A stretch of 5,145 nt of DNA from Gemmatimonadota bacterium. Its GTDB lineage: Bacteria; Gemmatimonadota; Gemmatimonadetes; Gemmatimonadales; GWC2-71-9. The position numbers and the translations under genes are program-made. The stretch spans positions 1 to 5,145 of the forward strand of contig QHTS01000266.1 of assembly GCA_003220905.1 (NCBI GenBank). Direction: 5' to 3'. Shown in pieces: positions 5,023 to 5,145 of the stretch. Position 1 is the stretch's first letter, and the number at the start of each line of letters is the position of its first letter. The notes under the pieces are model-generated. The model was not told where the DNA came from. It made no database searches and was given only the letters and a program-made list of their open reading frames with translations.

Positions 5023-5145
5023 GCGGCCTCGCAAAACGCGTGTGGGGACCCTGCAACGGATACCGCCTGCTCCGCAAAAAGCGGGCTGCCTTCGAACCGG
5101 CGCCCCAAGGCCAATCTACGGAGCCGGGGCGGTCGCCGACCGGGC
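5019..5145 (-). CDS. Possible C-terminal fragment of an upstream gene, function unknown
   Basis: An open frame enters the window at its right edge and gives 41 residues before a TGA at 5021-5019. That TGA overlaps the ATG of the flavin monooxygenase as ATGA, the same 4-nt style of junction used by the next two gene pairs, which is the main reason to believe it. The fragment is rich in arginine and proline at first, then becomes mixed (ending HAFCEAA). About two thirds of its third codon positions are G or C, somewhat less than one expects of a strongly expressed gene here. No domain can be recognised from so short a tail. The alternative is that 5023-5145 is simply the leader of the operon. 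If the fragment is real, the operon begins outside the window. Confidence 0.4.
   Translation of the reverse strand, partial: PGRRPPRLRRLALGRRFEGSPLFAEQAVSVAGSPHAFCEAA

Noticed and set aside
5072..5084. CCGC-AAAAA-GCGG stem-loop as a possible terminator
   Set aside because: The stem is only four pairs, no T-run follows on either strand, and it falls within the probable end of an upstream gene.
5091..5098. GGTTCGAA on the minus strand, like a tRNA T-loop
   Set aside because: The flanking five bases on each side do not pair as a T-stem (three of five at best), and no acceptor stem, D-arm or anticodon arm is found around it.
1..5145. CRISPR array, insertion sequence or attachment site
   Set aside because: No regularly spaced direct repeats, transposase motifs or terminal inverted repeats were seen.

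Overview
The window is GC-rich, gene-dense bacterial DNA. All six complete genes, plus the probable end of a seventh, lie on the minus strand and are read from right to left. GC-rich third codon positions, two GTG starts and several overlapping start/stop junctions fit a high-GC bacterium such as an actinobacterium, a myxobacterium or an uncultivated soil lineage. Nothing in the sequence decides which, and I see no rRNA, tRNA, phage or insertion-sequence landmark.

Layout in transcription order: (1) a probable C-terminal fragment of an upstream gene (5145-5019). (2) A luciferase-like, SsuD-related flavin-dependent monooxygenase (5022-3997). (3) A free-standing NRPS-type adenylation enzyme of 534 residues with all core motifs (4000-2396). 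(4) A carrier protein of 87 residues (2399-2136). (5) A GNAT-family protein of about 353 residues with two GNAT-like halves (2110-1049). (6) A 207-bp gap with several inverted repeats (1048-842). (7) A RimJ/RimL-like GNAT acyltransferase of 171 residues (841-326). (8) A second carrier protein of 98 residues (333-37). The first three junctions are 4-nt overlaps (ATGA, GTGA, GTGA). The last is an 8-nt overlap (ATGCGTGA). This points to tight translational coupling on either side of the gap.

Together the genes look like a small carrier-protein pathway. The adenylation enzyme activates an amino acid (or a similar acid) and loads it on a carrier protein. The flavoenzyme may oxidise the free or tethered substrate. 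One or both GNAT proteins may pass the acyl group to an amine acceptor. The logic (separate A domain, separate carrier protein, separate acyltransferase) resembles AlmE/AlmF/AlmG lipid A glycylation or DltA/DltC teichoic acid alanylation, and also free-standing loading modules in specialised metabolism. There is no condensation domain, thioesterase, MbtH-like protein or phosphopantetheinyl transferase here, so the pathway is either incomplete in this window or unconventional. The final product cannot be read from this sequence. The most notable points are the duplicated carrier protein, the pairing of each carrier with its own GNAT, the unassigned adenylation specificity code, and the palindrome-rich gap that may let the last two genes be expressed separately.
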